Shown one piece after another: positions 31,574 through 40,247 of a stretch of DNA of 40,247 nucleotides. Location: the NCBI GenBank assembly GCA_001574975.1, contig KQ965756.1, forward strand, positions 348,864-389,110, given 5' to 3'. The first letter of the stretch is position 1, and every line of letters starts with the position of its first letter. The position numbers and the translations under genes are program-made. This stretch comes from Gonapodya prolifera JEL478. Lineage: Eukaryota; Monoblepharomycota; Monoblepharidomycetes; Monoblepharidales; Gonapodyaceae. The notes beneath the pieces were generated by a model. It was not told the origin of the DNA and did not search any database. It saw only the letters and a program-made list of their open reading frames with translations.

Positions 31574-34500
31574 ATGGTCGTCATCAAGTCGCCCTACCCG
31601 GACGTCGAGATCCCCAACGTCGATATCTAGTGAGTCGGAGCGGAGGCGGGCGATGGCTGCGTCTGTGGACGGTCTGGTGCTGACTCGTGTCGTTGCTGGT
31701 TCGATCTTCACCTTCACTCCGCAGCACGTTCCTGTTCGAGAACCTCACAGAGCAGCAGCTGGACCGCGAGGTAAGTCCCTCTCCCCCTTTCTACTCCTTC
31801 CCAACCTCCTCACCTCCCCACCACCCTGTCCCTCTCCACGCCCCGGCCCCCGTCAGACCTTCATCGACGTCGCCACCTCCCGCTCCATCACACTCCGCGC
31901 ACTTCGTCTCCGCATCGAACACCTCGCACGTGCCCTTTCCCACCCGAAAACCGCATGGGGAGGCTGGAAAAAGGGTGAGGTGTTTGCCCTGTTCAGCCCC
32001 AACCACGTCGATTACCCCGTCGCGTTGTGGGCGGTTTTGAGGGCGGGTGGGGTCGTGACGACTATGAACCCGAGTTGTGAGTAGTCCGACCGGAGCGAGC
32101 AGAGCGAGCGGAGGGATGACACCGAGGCCTAAGCGCGTGCCCGCTGGCCAAGGAGTCCGCCGGAGGCGATTGCCCTACGAAGCGAAATGTTGCACGCGGA
32201 GCGACATTGAGGTCTAAGCGACGTTACACGCTGACCGAGGAGTCCGCCGGAGGCGAATGATCTGCGCAAAGTGCGAATGATACGGCGCGGAGCGCATACT
32301 CCCGCCGGAGACGAAAGACCCTGCGGAGCAGAATGTTCTACGCAGAGGGAGCGTGTCGAGATCCGAGGCGATTGCCCTGCGAAGCTTTTCTGATTGCTCA
32401 CACCTTCATCCCGCCTTACCCACCCGTCCCCGACCCACACAACGTCCAGACACGGCCACCGAAGTCTCCTACCAACTGACCGACTCGCGCTCCAAAGCCA
32501 TCCTCACCACCACCACCCACCTCTCCGTCGCGCTCACTGCCTGCCGGGCCTCGGGCGTCAACATCCCGGCCTCGCACATCTTCATCATCGACGCCCCCGG
32601 CGTCACTTACAAGGCCGAGGGACACACGTTCTACACGCTCGAAGGGCTCGTTGTTGCCGGGGAGAAATTGCCCCCGACGCCGAGGGTGAAAGTTGGAGTG
32701 GACGAGACGGCGTTGTTGATGTATAGTTCGGGGACCACGGGGAGGAGTAAGGGTGTTGAAAGTACCCACAGGTGAGGGGAGGGTGCTGCTTCTCGAACTC
32801 CTACTTGTCCAATGGAACACCAATCATTTCCGCTTCTTTCAATCCAACTCCAACCCCTCTCCCACCCGCCCCACCCTTCGAACCTCCCCCGCGCTGCTGT
32901 TCTTTGCCCACAGAAACATCGTCACAAACGTCTTGCAAGTCTCTGCCGATGGCGTCGGCATGGCTCTTCCCGGCGATACCATTGTTGGCGTCCTCGTTAG
33001 TTTTCCCTTCTACCTTCCCACCTTCTCTTTCGCTCACTCAACGCCTCCTACCCCCGCCACAGCCCTTCTACCACTGCTACGGTCTGACCTACACCGTACA
33101 CTGGTCCGTCTACGCCGGGCTGCGCAACGTCGTGTTTGGTCAGTTCAAGCTGGAGACCTTCTTGGATGCGGTGAAGAAGTACAAGGTGTGTAGGTCGCCC
33201 GTTGGGCAGAACTCGGCGCTGCCCCATCTGACCAGCATACTGTACGGGGCACCTCCCTTCCCCGTCCTACCCGCCAGGTCAACGTCGCGCACCTCGTCCC
33301 CCCCATCATGATCCAGCTCGCCAAGAACCCCATCGTGGAAAAGGCCGACTTCTCATCCCTCCGCTGGATCGTGTCGGGCGCCGCACCAATGGCGGCCGAA
33401 CTCGGCGTGGAGGTGCGGCAGAGGTGCGGGGCGCAGATCAAGCAGGCCTGGGGTGAGTGGGGGTGCGGGTGGGGGTGTTGTGTGTGGAGTGGAGGTTGAT
33501 GGACGGGTTCTGCTGCATTGCGTCGATTATGTGGATTCCTCCTAGGCATGGTAAGTACCCCACCACACGCGAATGCACAGACACTCGTTCCCCCCTCACT
33601 CACACCTCCCCTCCCCACCCTAGACCGAACTCTCCCCCGTCTCCACCATCGAACCCTGCGGCCGCGTCATCGACGGCTCCGTCGGCGTCCTCCTGCCAAA
33701 CCAGGAAGCAAAGATCGTCCACCCGGAGACGCTCAAGGGTGAGTGCCACTTTTTGTGTGTGTGGGGTGAGGTGCGGTGGGAAATGTGTGCTGATGATTTG
33801 GTGGATTGGGGGGGTTTAGAGTTGGGGTATAATGAGGAGGGTGAATTGGTGAGTGGTGGCGACTTGATGCTCATGTCTTGGGGTTAGGTTGTTCTGACAC
33901 GATACGCCACGCAAAAGCTCGTGCGAGGTCCCAACCGGATGAAAGGATACCGTAAGTAACTCCCCCCGTCTCCTCCGCCTTGCACCTTCCACCTCCCTCG
34001 TCACTTCGCCGCTCCTTTCCTTCCCCCGCCCCCCGCCCCATTTCCGACAAACCCACCAGTCAACAACCCCGAAGCCAACGCGAACACAATCACGACCGAC
34101 GGGTACCTCCGCACGGGCGACTTGGCCGTCGTGGACGAGAACGGCGTGTTTTATATTCGGGATCGGCTCAAGGTGGGTTGGGGATTCTGGCGTGGTGTGG
34201 TGGGCTCGCGAGCGGTGATCGAACGTGGCCCGTGTTTTTGTGCTTTTAGGAGTTGATCAAGGTCAAGGGGTTCCAAGTCGCTCCAGGTGAGACCAGCCGG
34301 TTCCCGTTGCGATAGCATCACGTCGTGTCTAACCACTACGTATCGCAGCCGAACTCGAGGGCCTGCTCCTCACGCACGAAGCCGTCGCCGACTGTGCCGT
34401 CATGTACGTCTGCGGTCACTCCTTCTCTTGTACCTTCCCCATTATCCCTTTCTGACACCCTCCCCCNCCGGCCTCCAGCCCAATCGACGACGCCTACAGC

Positions 34501-34901
34501 GGCGAAATCCCCAAAGCCTTCATCGTGCTCAAATCCACGCACGTCCCATCGTCGCCCGCGCATGAAAAGACCTTACTGAAAAAGATTCTGGACCACGTTC
34601 ATGCGGATCTGGCGAGGCATAAGCATATTGGGGGGGTTGAGGTATTGGAAGCGATTCCGAAGGTGCGTGTTTGGGGCGGTGGGGGGGAAGGGGGGAGGCG
34701 GACTGGGGGCGGACTTGGGTGTGCTTTGTGGAAGACCAGAGGAGAAGGAGGAAACTCAGACCCCAGAACAACACTAACTCTCCCCCTTTTGGTCCACCTC
34801 GCACGTTACACCAGACGGCCTCGGGCAAGATCCTGCGCCGGACCCTGCGCGACATGGAGCGCGAGAAGGCGGCCAAGAGGGCCGGAGGGGCTAAGTTGTA
34901 G
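31574..34901 (+). CDS. Acyl-CoA / 4-coumarate-CoA ligase-like AMP-binding enzyme
   Basis: Sixteen exons: 31574-31629, 31725-31770, 31857-32076, 32450-32771, 32914-32995, 33063-33185, 33278-33452, 33546-33550, 33624-33738, 33820-33848, 33888-33951, 34060-34172, 34250-34286, 34349-34403, 34479-34662, 34815-34901; 570 aa. It is an ANL-superfamily adenylate-forming ligase: MYSSGTTGRSKG (P-loop, 199-209), PFYHCYGL, WIVSGAAPM, QAWGMTELSP, GYLRTGD (Asp433 binds ATP ribose), IRDRLKELIKVKGFQVAP (hinge), and TASGKILRR with catalytic Lys547. These activate a carboxylate with ATP and load it onto CoA. The C-terminal tripeptide AKL fits a type 1 peroxisomal signal, suggesting peroxisomal fatty or aromatic acid activation. 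The substrate is unknown. Exon 8 is just 5 nt and encodes Gly342-Met343. Intron 3 (373 bp) is swollen by a GC-rich repeat. One N at 34467 lies in intron 14. Confidence 0.9.
32092..32395 (+). repeat. GC-rich intronic repeat, copy 1 (2-3 tandem units)
   Basis: Fills most of intron 3 of the CoA ligase. Units of about 75 bp share CCGAGGCCTAAGCG, GCTGACCGAGG and CCGCCGGAGGCGAAT, with GCGGAGCG-like stretches. The same elements, in the same orientation relative to transcription, occur in two introns of the minus-strand aldo/keto reductase at 35944-36185 and 36985-37115. Confidence 0.75.
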
Positions 34902-35379
34902 ACGTGTTGGGTGGCGGCGTGGGGGTAGAGTGCGGCTGCAGTCGCGGGCTGTAGGAGTGTGGGGGTTGGGGGGGAGCTGGAGGGGAAGGGGAGGAAGATG
35001 TGGGCACTAGGAGGAACACTGTTTATTGTACGAGCGACCGTGTGCGGAGAGCGCGAATAGATCAACACCAAGCGTATCGCCTCCTTGGGGCGGGGCATGC
35101 ACTACGCAAACCGGACGTGAGGTGCATGTGGGCCGGCGCCGGGTCTGCGCAGAGCGCGGACTTGCCGCCAAACCATGAAACAAATGCAGGGGTGGGAGAA
35201 GGGCAGGTGAGAGGAACCATGAAGGTGGTTCACTTACAGAACAGGACAGTCACGGAGCGGAGCACGTTTATATTTCTACGAGAAGCTTTACACCTTCACA
35301 CTAGTTCCGCGATGTACACATCGCCCCCCTCACCCCCTCGCCCCCTCACCCGCCCCCCACCAGCGCTCCCTTTCCCCTT
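34902..35379. other. Convergent intergenic region
   Basis: 478 bp between the 3' ends of the CoA ligase and the aldo/keto reductase. It is GC-rich with G-runs on one side and C-runs on the other. No gene or named element seen. Confidence 0.5.
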
Positions 35380-35865
35380 TCACAGCTTCTTCTCCGGCGG
35401 GAAATTGCCCTGCCAAAACTGCCTATACCCCTCCTTCTGCCCGGCCTCGTCAATGCTCTTGACCTCCTCCTCGCTCAACACCACGGCCCCCACACCAAGG
35501 TACTCCTTCAACCTATCCTCCTTTGAACTCGTCGTGATCACAACGTTGCCCTTGGCCAGGTTCCATGCCTGGAGGACTTGTGCCGGTGTGGCGGAGTGGG
35601 CGGTTGCGATGGCGGAGACGATGGGGTCGACGGGGCCGTTTTGGTGCTTGACCAGGGGGATCAGTGGGCCGTAGGAGGCGGTGAGGATGTTGTGCTGCTT
35701 GTGGTAGGCGTGTAGGGCGGGTTGTTGGAGGTAGGGGTGGTATTCGATCTGAGTGGTGGGATGGGGGGGAGTGAGCGGGTCACGGAGTGAATTCAGATCG
35801 GAAAGGTGGAACGTGAAAGAGAGAAAAAGAGCAGTCAGTACGATACCACAGAATCCAGGCAAACG

Positions 35866-35940
<75 letters not shown>

Positions 35941-37517
35941 CATTATTCTGTACACTCCGCGAGAGTATTCCGCTCCGCGAGGTATTCGCCTCCGGCGGAC
36001 TCCTCTGTCATCGCTATCGCGAGATTATATTCCGCTCCGCGGGGTATTCGCCTCCGGCAGAGTCCTCGGTCAGCGCTATCACGCTTAGGCCTCGGAGTCC
36101 TCGTTATGCTCGGACCGCTCGGCTCCTCGCTCCTCCGTCGCTCGCGCCTCGTTCCTTCCGTCTCGCGCCCCCTCCACACACGCAACCCAAAGACGAACCT
36201 GGTTCAGCGCGGGTGTGTACTTTGGCTTGGCCGCAAAAATCTCTTTAAAGTCCTCGATTCTGAAATTGGAGACACCGATCTCCTTGGCGAGCCCGGCGTC
36301 CTTGACTTGCTCCATCTGCTTCCAGGCCGACGCGGCGGTGACATTTCCGGCGAGCCCGACGGTGTCGAAAAAGGGCGCGTGGATCAGGTATAGGTCGACG
36401 TAGTCGAGACCCAGACGGGCGAGCGAGCGGTTCAGGGCGGCGGGGATGTCGGCGACCTTGGGTTGTGAGGGCGAGAAGAGCAGAGCAGAGCGGGTAGAGG
36501 ATAGAGGATAGAGGATAGAGGATAGAGGATAGAGGAAAGGGAGACATGAGACAGGGCAGAGAGTAGTGCCGAGAGAAGAGCGGATCAGAGTGGGATGAGA
36601 AGGGAGACATAAGACAGGGCAGAGAGTAGTGCCGAGAGAAGAAGGCATCACAGAGTGGATTCAGATCGGACCAGGGGAATGAGAAAGAGAGAAGGGGAGC
36701 AGGCAGGATGAGAGGTGTAGGTGACGATGGGATAAAACAAGTTAAGTAACGGTAAGAGCAAGAATAACAAGGGAATAAGTCACCTCTTGCGCCCAGACTT
36801 TGGTGGTGACGAAGATGTCCTCCCTCTTCTTGCCGGACTCTGCGAGGTACTCTTTGATGGCGACGCCGTTGTCAATCTCGGTGCCGTACACGAGCGCGTT
36901 GTCGAGGTGGGTGAACCCTGACGTGTGCGCGGGACTGGGAGTGAGCGGGAGGGCAAGGACGTGCGTGGGGATTGCACGCTTCGTGGGACCATTTGCCTCC
37001 GGCGGACACACCCGCCGCGCTCGTTACCTCGGTCAGCGCTTCGCGCTGCGGCCTCGGGCTCTCTTCTCTCTCCCAGTCCGGCATCGGGCCTCTGGCCTCC
37101 GTCGCTCGACAACCCCCCATCAACTCACCGAGCCTCAGCGCCGTCTTGATCGCGTCGACGAGTTTCCTGTTCTCTGGCCTCTCTGCGTTGCCCTTTGGGC
37201 CCGCGAACCAGGCCGTTCCTGTTGTCGCGTGGCATCGGATTAGTAATCAGTCCACCCTCTCGCACTGCACTCGCACGCCACTTACCAGCACCAAACCCGA
37301 GCGCGGGAATCGTGGCACCAGACGCGAACGTGCGCACTGCGCTGCGGATGTCGGCGGATGCCATGTGTGCTTGTGCGTGCGAGTGGTCGACTGCGACTGC
37401 GATTGCGAGCTCGGGTGATTGCGCCAGAAGTCGGCTCGTTTGGTTCCGGTGCACGAGCCACGCCAAGAGAACAGCGACCGCAGCACAGACCACGAGGGCT
37501 GGGGCGCGAATCGGCAT
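35380..37517 (-). CDS. Membrane-anchored aldo/keto reductase
   Basis: Five exons on the minus strand: 37517-37286, 37218-37129, 36917-36784, 36456-36199, 35748-35380; 360 aa. The first residues are a signal anchor, [18 protein letters not shown], unusual for this mostly soluble family, followed by about 40 residues before the barrel begins at [13 protein letters not shown]. The catalytic tetrad is complete: Asp113 and Tyr118 in [13 protein letters not shown], Lys147 in VTTKVW, His178 in [24 protein letters not shown] and [13 protein letters not shown] follow, as in AKR families that reduce aldehydes and ketones with NADPH. The anchor places the enzyme on a membrane, probably the ER. Introns grow toward the 3' end (67, 211, 327, 450 bp) because they carry repeats: a poly-C tract, a 7-bp microsatellite and the GC-rich intronic repeat. 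Confidence 0.87.
35866..35937 (+). repeat. 72-bp poly-C homopolymer
   Basis: An uninterrupted run of 72 C on the plus strand, i.e. poly-G in the transcribed sense of the minus-strand aldo/keto reductase, in its last intron (35749-36198). Long poly-Pro or poly-Gly frames here are artefacts. Confidence 0.95.
35944..36185 (-). repeat. GC-rich intronic repeat, copy 2
   Basis: In the last intron of the aldo/keto reductase, next to the poly-C tract. Read on the minus strand (the gene's sense) it has GAGCGACGGAGG, CCGAGGCCTAAGCG, GCTGACCGAGG and GCCGGAGGCGAATACCC, about 75 bp per unit, matching the CoA ligase intron copy. Confidence 0.75.
36495..36665. repeat. TAGAGGA microsatellite and 63-bp tandem duplication in intron
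   Basis: In intron 3 of the aldo/keto reductase, about six copies of the 7-mer TAGAGGA span 36495-36536. Directly after, a unit starting GAGACATGAGACAGGGCAGA (36541) is repeated as GAGACATAAGACAGGGCAGA (36604), a 63-bp tandem duplication. Confidence 0.85.
36985..37115 (-). repeat. GC-rich intronic repeat, copy 3 (partial)
   Basis: In intron 2 of the aldo/keto reductase. On the minus strand it reads GAGCGACGGAGG, then a CCGAGGCC-like stretch, GCTGACCGAGG and TCCGCCGGAGGCAA, in the same order and orientation as copies 1 and 2. Confidence 0.7.
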
Positions 37518-40247
37518 GCGAGGATGGGGCGAGGGGCAGTTGCAGAGTGTGTGGGGTGACTAGGGCAGTCGGGCGGGGTGAATTTGCAACCGCGCGAAAG
37601 TTTTGTTGGAGTCAGGGACTACTAGTTTGCAAATAATTATGTTTGTGCACCAGAGTACTGAGCGGTATCGTTATCCAGAATGCGCAGAAGCTGGCTGACT
37701 TTGCGCCTCAAACCACACAAATGACCCCACGTCAATCAACCTTTCCCCCATGTTTCTCCCCCCGCGCGACAGATCCGTGTACTTGTCCGGCTGAACTCCA
37801 AAATAGTTACGGATTCCGACTCGACCTCCCCACCACCGAACCCGCATTCTCTGCAAATTCCACCATTCTGCCGGACCGAAGAGCGATAAAAATAGTTCGT
37901 CGGCTTTTCCATTCATGTTTTGTGGTGCGGGTTGTCAGGGGCGTATGGATTTCTCGAAACCTGCCGGGGAATAAAAATGAGGCGGGTTTGGTGTCTTCGT
38001 TATCAGAATATGTCTCCAGCGAGATTGTCGCTTCCAAAATAAACATGAGCTTGTGCGGTTTTGCGGCGGGGGGTAGTGGCGAGTGGAGTCCCTCCCACTG
38101 ACAATGAGTTGGCACCATGAAAGCTCCAGACGACTCATGTGCTCGTATGGTACCCAAGAGAAAAAAGAGGAGGGCTCCCGTCGAGGTCCTGCAGTGAGTG
38201 TTGACCGTTGGCTGCACCGGAATCCGGGCCGTTGACGTCATAAACTCGCAGCTGGGCAACCGTGCGGTAGAGAACTAGCTCAAGCCTTCTGTTGACGTCA
38301 TATAACGGACCCTCGGAAGAAAGTCGTGAATTCACTAAATTGATCTGTCTAGCTGCTGCTGGGTCTGGAAGTTGCCTACGTTTGCTGAAGCGTAGGGTGG
38401 AGCCTCTTTCACAGCGGGGTGTGTGAGGAAACAGAGTAACGTGGAACGTATGTTCGAGACGAAGCAGGAGTTCGTGTCCACCAGTGACTGCCACATACAT
38501 TTTGACGGCGAGTGCAGGGGCTGCGGTGAAGAAGGCTCCGGACATCAAAATCAGTGAAACTGAGTGCTGGGGTCAAGGCTTGTGTATTTTGAATGACACC
38601 ACGCTGAGCCCGGAAACCACAAAACGTCTCCAGTGAGATCGAAACGCCAAAAGCAAACATGCGCATGTGCAGTCCAGCAACGATGGCGGCTTACGGAGCC
38701 AGTCCATCCCGGTAAGATTCCGCTGCTGAGGTGCCACCGGCGCGAGCTCTTGGCGGTCCAAGCGCGCATATGGCATTCAGAAAAACAGAGAAGAAAAAGT
38801 TCCACTCCTGTCTGGGTGACACGATGTGTGCCGACTGTCCACTGTTGACTGTCGCCAGCACGGAGAATTGATTATTGACGTCACCACTCCGAACCCAGCC
38901 TGACACAAAACGTGCTGGACTGGAGTGTGAAACGTCACCAAAAAAAGCGTACCCAAGCAAGCGGCAAGTCCGAAACTGTGTATGAGTTGCCAGTCCCTGC
39001 CACGGAGTAGGCCAATCTTCCAGTCGTACCATTGAATTCACTATGCGAATATGCCCCAGCCTCCAGTCTTCAGGGTGACGTTCAAAGAGCACGAGTAGCA
39101 CAGCGGGGGTAACAGGCCTGGCTGTGTCGACGGGCGGGTTCGTGGTTGTGCAATACCTAATTCACTTGTCAATTGTTGCTAGATGCTATGGGTGACGTAA
39201 CCCGCACTGACCATCTCCGCCAGAGTCGCAGCGGGGGGGTCGAAAACTAAAAAGTGCGATCACAAAAAGAGGGAGCTGGGAGCTTGGGCCGGGGACCTTC
39301 CCGCCACAGGTTAGACTGTGTGGTGACCAAGTGACCAATGAAAGCCGACAGCGGAAGGCGGCTTTTGGAGGCGGGATCCTTCGAAAATTCCCGGGGGGAC
39401 ATGTCCACATGTTTTTTTGGCTTGTGGCCGTACAGTGGCACCCTGTATCAGGTGTAACGTGTAGGAAGATCGCCAATTTGGTGGGACGTCCTCGGTCCCC
39501 AACAGGGCCCATGGGTCAATTTTATGCTTACGTACAATCACATATACTCAGAACGAGCACTCCGCCGTGATGCCGTGACCCCCAATCAGATGTTGCCGGG
39601 CCAATTATGGGCGCTTGTGTGGCGTCACCCCGCTCGGCTCATACACCAAAAAATGTCTCCAGGGAGCTTGCAACGTCCAAGAGTAAGTGTGAACACGCGG
39701 GGTGGGGATAGGTTGCAATGATTAGGTGGGTGGGACGTCCTCAGGCCTGTCACCAACATAAATAGATTTATTTTTACATACAATCATATATATCCAACAC
39801 TCGGTCGTGATGCCGTGATTCGAAATCAGTGCTGGACCGATTGTGGACGCGCGGGTTTACTACTAATTCCCTTTCGGTCGATATAGGGAATGAAATGCCG
39901 AATGAAATAAAATACTTGAAGTAAAATTGCGAAATTCAAGGGCTGGAGTGCTTGCATTAACGCGATGGAGATTACAAATCGAAAATAGGTCTATTGCAGG
40001 TGCACTAGACTTCGTTTGGACCAGAGTACTAACGCTTTGAGGAAACGTACATTGCCCTATAGCATGAAGTGGCCGCGGCATTGTTATCCAGAATACGCAG
40101 AAGCTGGCTGACTTTACTTCTCAATCTCACCTGCCACCTCGTCCCACAACCACACCTCTCACGCCGCACTCTCAATGCCACTCTCGAACTAGATCTAATA
40201 CCACCCTCGCTCTCTTACTGTTCCCCGTTCTCCCCCCCCCCCCCCCC
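37518..40247. repeat. Gene-poor region of degenerate dispersed repeats
   Basis: No gene can be supported in these 2.7 kb. A block with TTATCCAGAATGCGCAGAAG then CTGGCTGACTTT occurs at 37671 and again, slightly changed, at 40084. A block around TGTCTCCAG(C/T/G)GAG followed by an A-rich stretch occurs at 38011, 38625 and 39654. A block from GTGGGACGTCCTC (39481 and 39730) to GATGCCGTGA (39569 and 39809) forms two tandem units about 245 bp apart. TGACGTCA-like sites recur at 38232, 38292 and 38876. This looks like decayed mobile or subtelomeric-type sequence, but no transposase, reverse transcriptase or terminal repeat was found. The longest frame (38548-38135, minus) has no recognisable features. 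Confidence 0.55.
40232..40247 (+). repeat. Poly-C run at the window end
   Basis: The window ends in 16 consecutive C. Given the 63-bp and 72-bp homopolymers inside the window, this may be the start of another long tract and the point where assembly stopped. Confidence 0.8.

Noticed and set aside
35380-36393. Poly-Gly/poly-Pro proteins across the C72 tract
   Set aside because: The tract lies in an intron of the aldo/keto reductase; the last exon starts at the acceptor at 35749, in frame with [11 protein letters not shown].
38135-38548. Minus-strand 137-codon frame as a gene
   Set aside because: No domain, no supporting splice partners, and it lies inside the degenerate repeat cluster.
1-40247. 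tRNA or rRNA genes
   Set aside because: I looked for T-loop-like GTTCRAA contexts with matching acceptor stems on both strands and found none that pair; no rRNA-like stretches seen.

Overview
The window reads as nuclear DNA of a fungus, probably a zoosporic (chytrid-like) or other early-diverging lineage. Genes are close-packed and split by many short GT-AG introns (mostly 60-100 bp). The gene set mixes fungal-looking enzymes and a GATA factor with a dual oxidase, its maturation factor and an MscL channel. The lineage is inferred from gene content; there is no rRNA or tRNA here to test it. All gene models were built by hand: I matched intron phases across every splice junction and checked that each CDS is a whole number of codons. 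Exon coordinates are given in each entry.

Layout. 1-3,258: about 2.9 kb of AT-rich, almost CpG-free, degenerate tandem repeat. 3,259-9,250: an amidohydrolase-2 family hydrolase (+), a MAPEG membrane protein (+), a 63-bp poly-G tract, a TLC-like multipass membrane protein (-), and a membrane-anchored Ser/Pro-rich hypothetical protein (+). 9,251-11,144: no gene I can establish. 11,145-18,790 (-) and 18,970-21,149 (+): the centrepiece, a complete 24-exon dual oxidase (DUOX) and a 7-exon DUOX maturation factor (DUOXA). They are head-to-head, with only 179 bp between start codons. 21,637-27,689: an MscL-type mechanosensitive channel with a zinc-ribbon-like tail, an aldo/keto reductase and a GATA zinc-finger protein, all +. 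28,008-29,629 (-): a saccharopine dehydrogenase-like oxidoreductase. 30,103-31,019 (-): a new five-exon hypothetical gene. 31,574-34,901 (+): an acyl/4-coumarate-CoA ligase-like enzyme ending in AKL, with a 5-nt exon. 35,380-37,517 (-): a membrane-anchored aldo/keto reductase whose introns hold a 72-bp poly-C tract and copies of a GC-rich intronic repeat. 37,518-40,247: gene-poor, repeat-rich DNA ending in poly-C.

How the genes work together. DUOX and DUOXA are known from animals as obligate partners: DUOXA takes DUOX out of the ER and stays with it at the surface while calcium-bound EF-hands switch on H2O2 production. Here both are intact, adjacent and divergently transcribed, so co-regulation from one short promoter is likely. 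Unlike the vertebrate DUOX peroxidase-like domain, this one keeps the histidines, arginine and glutamate expected of an active haem peroxidase. It may therefore be a self-contained calcium-controlled H2O2 generator plus peroxidase. The other genes show no evident pathway link to it.
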